From Proteobacteria bacterium HN_bin10 (GTDB taxonomy: Bacteria > Pseudomonadota > Alphaproteobacteria > Caulobacterales > Aquidulcibacteraceae), in NCBI GenBank assembly GCA_002083515.1, contig LWDN01000056.1:1-15378 (forward strand): a stretch of DNA of 15,378 nucleotides. Reading direction: 5' to 3'. Numbering within the stretch: position 1 is the first letter of the stretch; the number at the start of each line of letters is the position of its first letter. Below the pieces are notes generated by a model. That model was not told where the DNA came from, searched no databases, and was given only the letters and a program-made list of their open reading frames with translations. The position numbers and the translations under genes are program-made. This document shows, in pieces, positions 14,943-15,378 of this stretch.

Positions 14943-15378
14943 GGTTTGCGCCAGACCAAAGTCATCCAGGCTTCTTTCGGAATCTGCTTCTCCAAAATCA
15001 ACCCGCGATTGGCGTAGGCCTCGCGCACCAGCGGCGCTTGTTGCCTTAGCAATCCCGAGAGAATGAGCGTGCCGCCCGGCGCAAGCGCGCGCACGAGCTT
15101 CGGCGCCAGGCGGATCAGCGGCCGCATCAGGATGTTGGCGAACACCAGGTCGAATTGCTTGCCGGCGATGTAGCGCGCGCCGTCGCCGGCGATCACCTGC
15201 ACGCGGTGGGCGACCTTGTTCTGCTTCGCATTGATGGCGGCGATCGCCGCGGCGCGGTGGTCTATCTCGATGGCGAGCGCCTCCGCGCCATGCTTCGCCG
15301 CCGCGATCGCCAACACGCCCGAGCCTGCGCCGATGTCCAAAACTCTGAAACCCTCCCCCCTTGTGGGGGAGGGTAGGG
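14930..15378 (-). CDS. prmA: Ribosomal protein L11 methyltransferase PrmA, C-terminal part (5' end beyond the window)
   Basis: PrmA trimethylates ribosomal protein L11 using S-adenosylmethionine. The visible 148 codons cover the class I methyltransferase domain: motif I RVLDIGAGSGVLAIAAAK, the acidic end of strand 2 (LAIEID), a GDGA motif, VFANILMRPLIRLAP (the PrmA-typical N-I-L after strand 4), LAPGGTLILSGLL, and the closing WMTLVWRK. The N-terminal substrate-recognition domain, normally about 120 residues, lies outside the window. Just before motif I the frame runs through a palindromic repeat (15350-15374) that translates as PSPTRGEG. A TTG at 15340 could look like a start, but it sits inside motif I and cannot be the real one. 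The stop at 14930-14932 overlaps the exported-protein gene tail to tail. Confidence 0.9.
   Translation of the reverse strand, partial: LPSPTRGEGFRVLDIGAGSGVLAIAAAKHGAEALAIEIDHRAAAIAAINAKQNKVAHRVQVIAGDGARYIAGKQFDLVFANILMRPLIRLAPKLVRALAPGGTLILSGLLRQQAPLVREAYANRGLILEKQIPKEAWMTLVWRKPQRV
15350..15374. repeat. GC-rich palindromic repeat inside the prmA reading frame
   Basis: ACCCTCCCCC (15350-15359) and GGGGGAGGGT (15365-15374) form a perfect ten-base stem around a CTTGT loop. Palindromes of this form, two C/G-run arms around a TTGT-like centre, are familiar to me as dispersed small repeats in alphaproteobacterial genomes, usually between genes. Here it lies in an open frame immediately before PrmA motif I. 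The window ends four bases beyond, so any longer element cannot be seen. The stem is certain; the family membership is recollection. Confidence 0.65.

Noticed and set aside
1..15378. CRISPR arrays, tRNA or rRNA genes, insertion sequences
   Set aside because: I saw no regularly spaced direct repeats, no cloverleaf-like or conserved rRNA sequence, and no transposase motifs or terminal inverted repeats anywhere in the window.

Overview
This GC-rich window looks like an alphaproteobacterial chromosome, with Caulobacterales/Hyphomonadales-like lineages as my best guess. The grounds are the run lpxC-bamD-ligA next to what is normally the end of the division-cell wall region, an NAD+ DNA ligase much longer than the E. 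coli type, and a CCCTCCCCC..GGGGGAGGG palindrome of a kind common in alphaproteobacterial genomes. This placement is inference from gene content; no rRNA or tRNA is present to confirm it.

Layout. (1) 1-88: the start of an unidentified minus-strand gene running off the left edge, divergent from lpxC. (2) 231-4476, plus strand, envelope and replication housekeeping: lpxC (lipid A), bamD (outer-membrane protein assembly) and ligA (NAD+ ligase). recN, which I recall lying between bamD and ligA in many alphaproteobacteria, is absent; only a 21-bp gap with a hairpin over the ligA ribosome binding site remains. (3) 4466-7046, minus strand: a 91-residue cysteine-containing protein, a Tat-exported M20-family hydrolase with two substituted metal-ligand positions, and, 14 bp behind it, a His-rich polytopic membrane protein whose end overlaps ligA by 11 bp. 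(4) 7170-12483, an accessory-looking divergent locus: on the minus strand a PP-loop asparagine-synthetase-like enzyme whose N-terminal domain lacks the glutaminase cysteine; on the plus strand a flavin monooxygenase, a TupA-type ATP-grasp protein (4-bp ATGA overlap) and a GT4 glycosyltransferase. (5) 12564-14375, minus strand: a long Xaa-Pro aminopeptidase P. (6) 14496-14942: a small exported protein with two cysteine pairs, overlapping by 13 bp the end of a convergent prmA (L11 methyltransferase) that leaves the window at the right edge. A palindromic repeat sits in frame inside that prmA reading frame.

The part most likely to hide something undescribed is 7170-12483. Two different ATP-dependent carboxylate-activating enzymes (PP-loop AMP-forming and ATP-grasp ADP-forming), an FAD/NADPH oxygenase and one glycosyltransferase are consistent with making or decorating a cell-surface glycan or glycoconjugate with an amidated or amino-acylated, oxidised group. 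That product is inference. No transporter, polymerase or peptide precursor is visible in the window.
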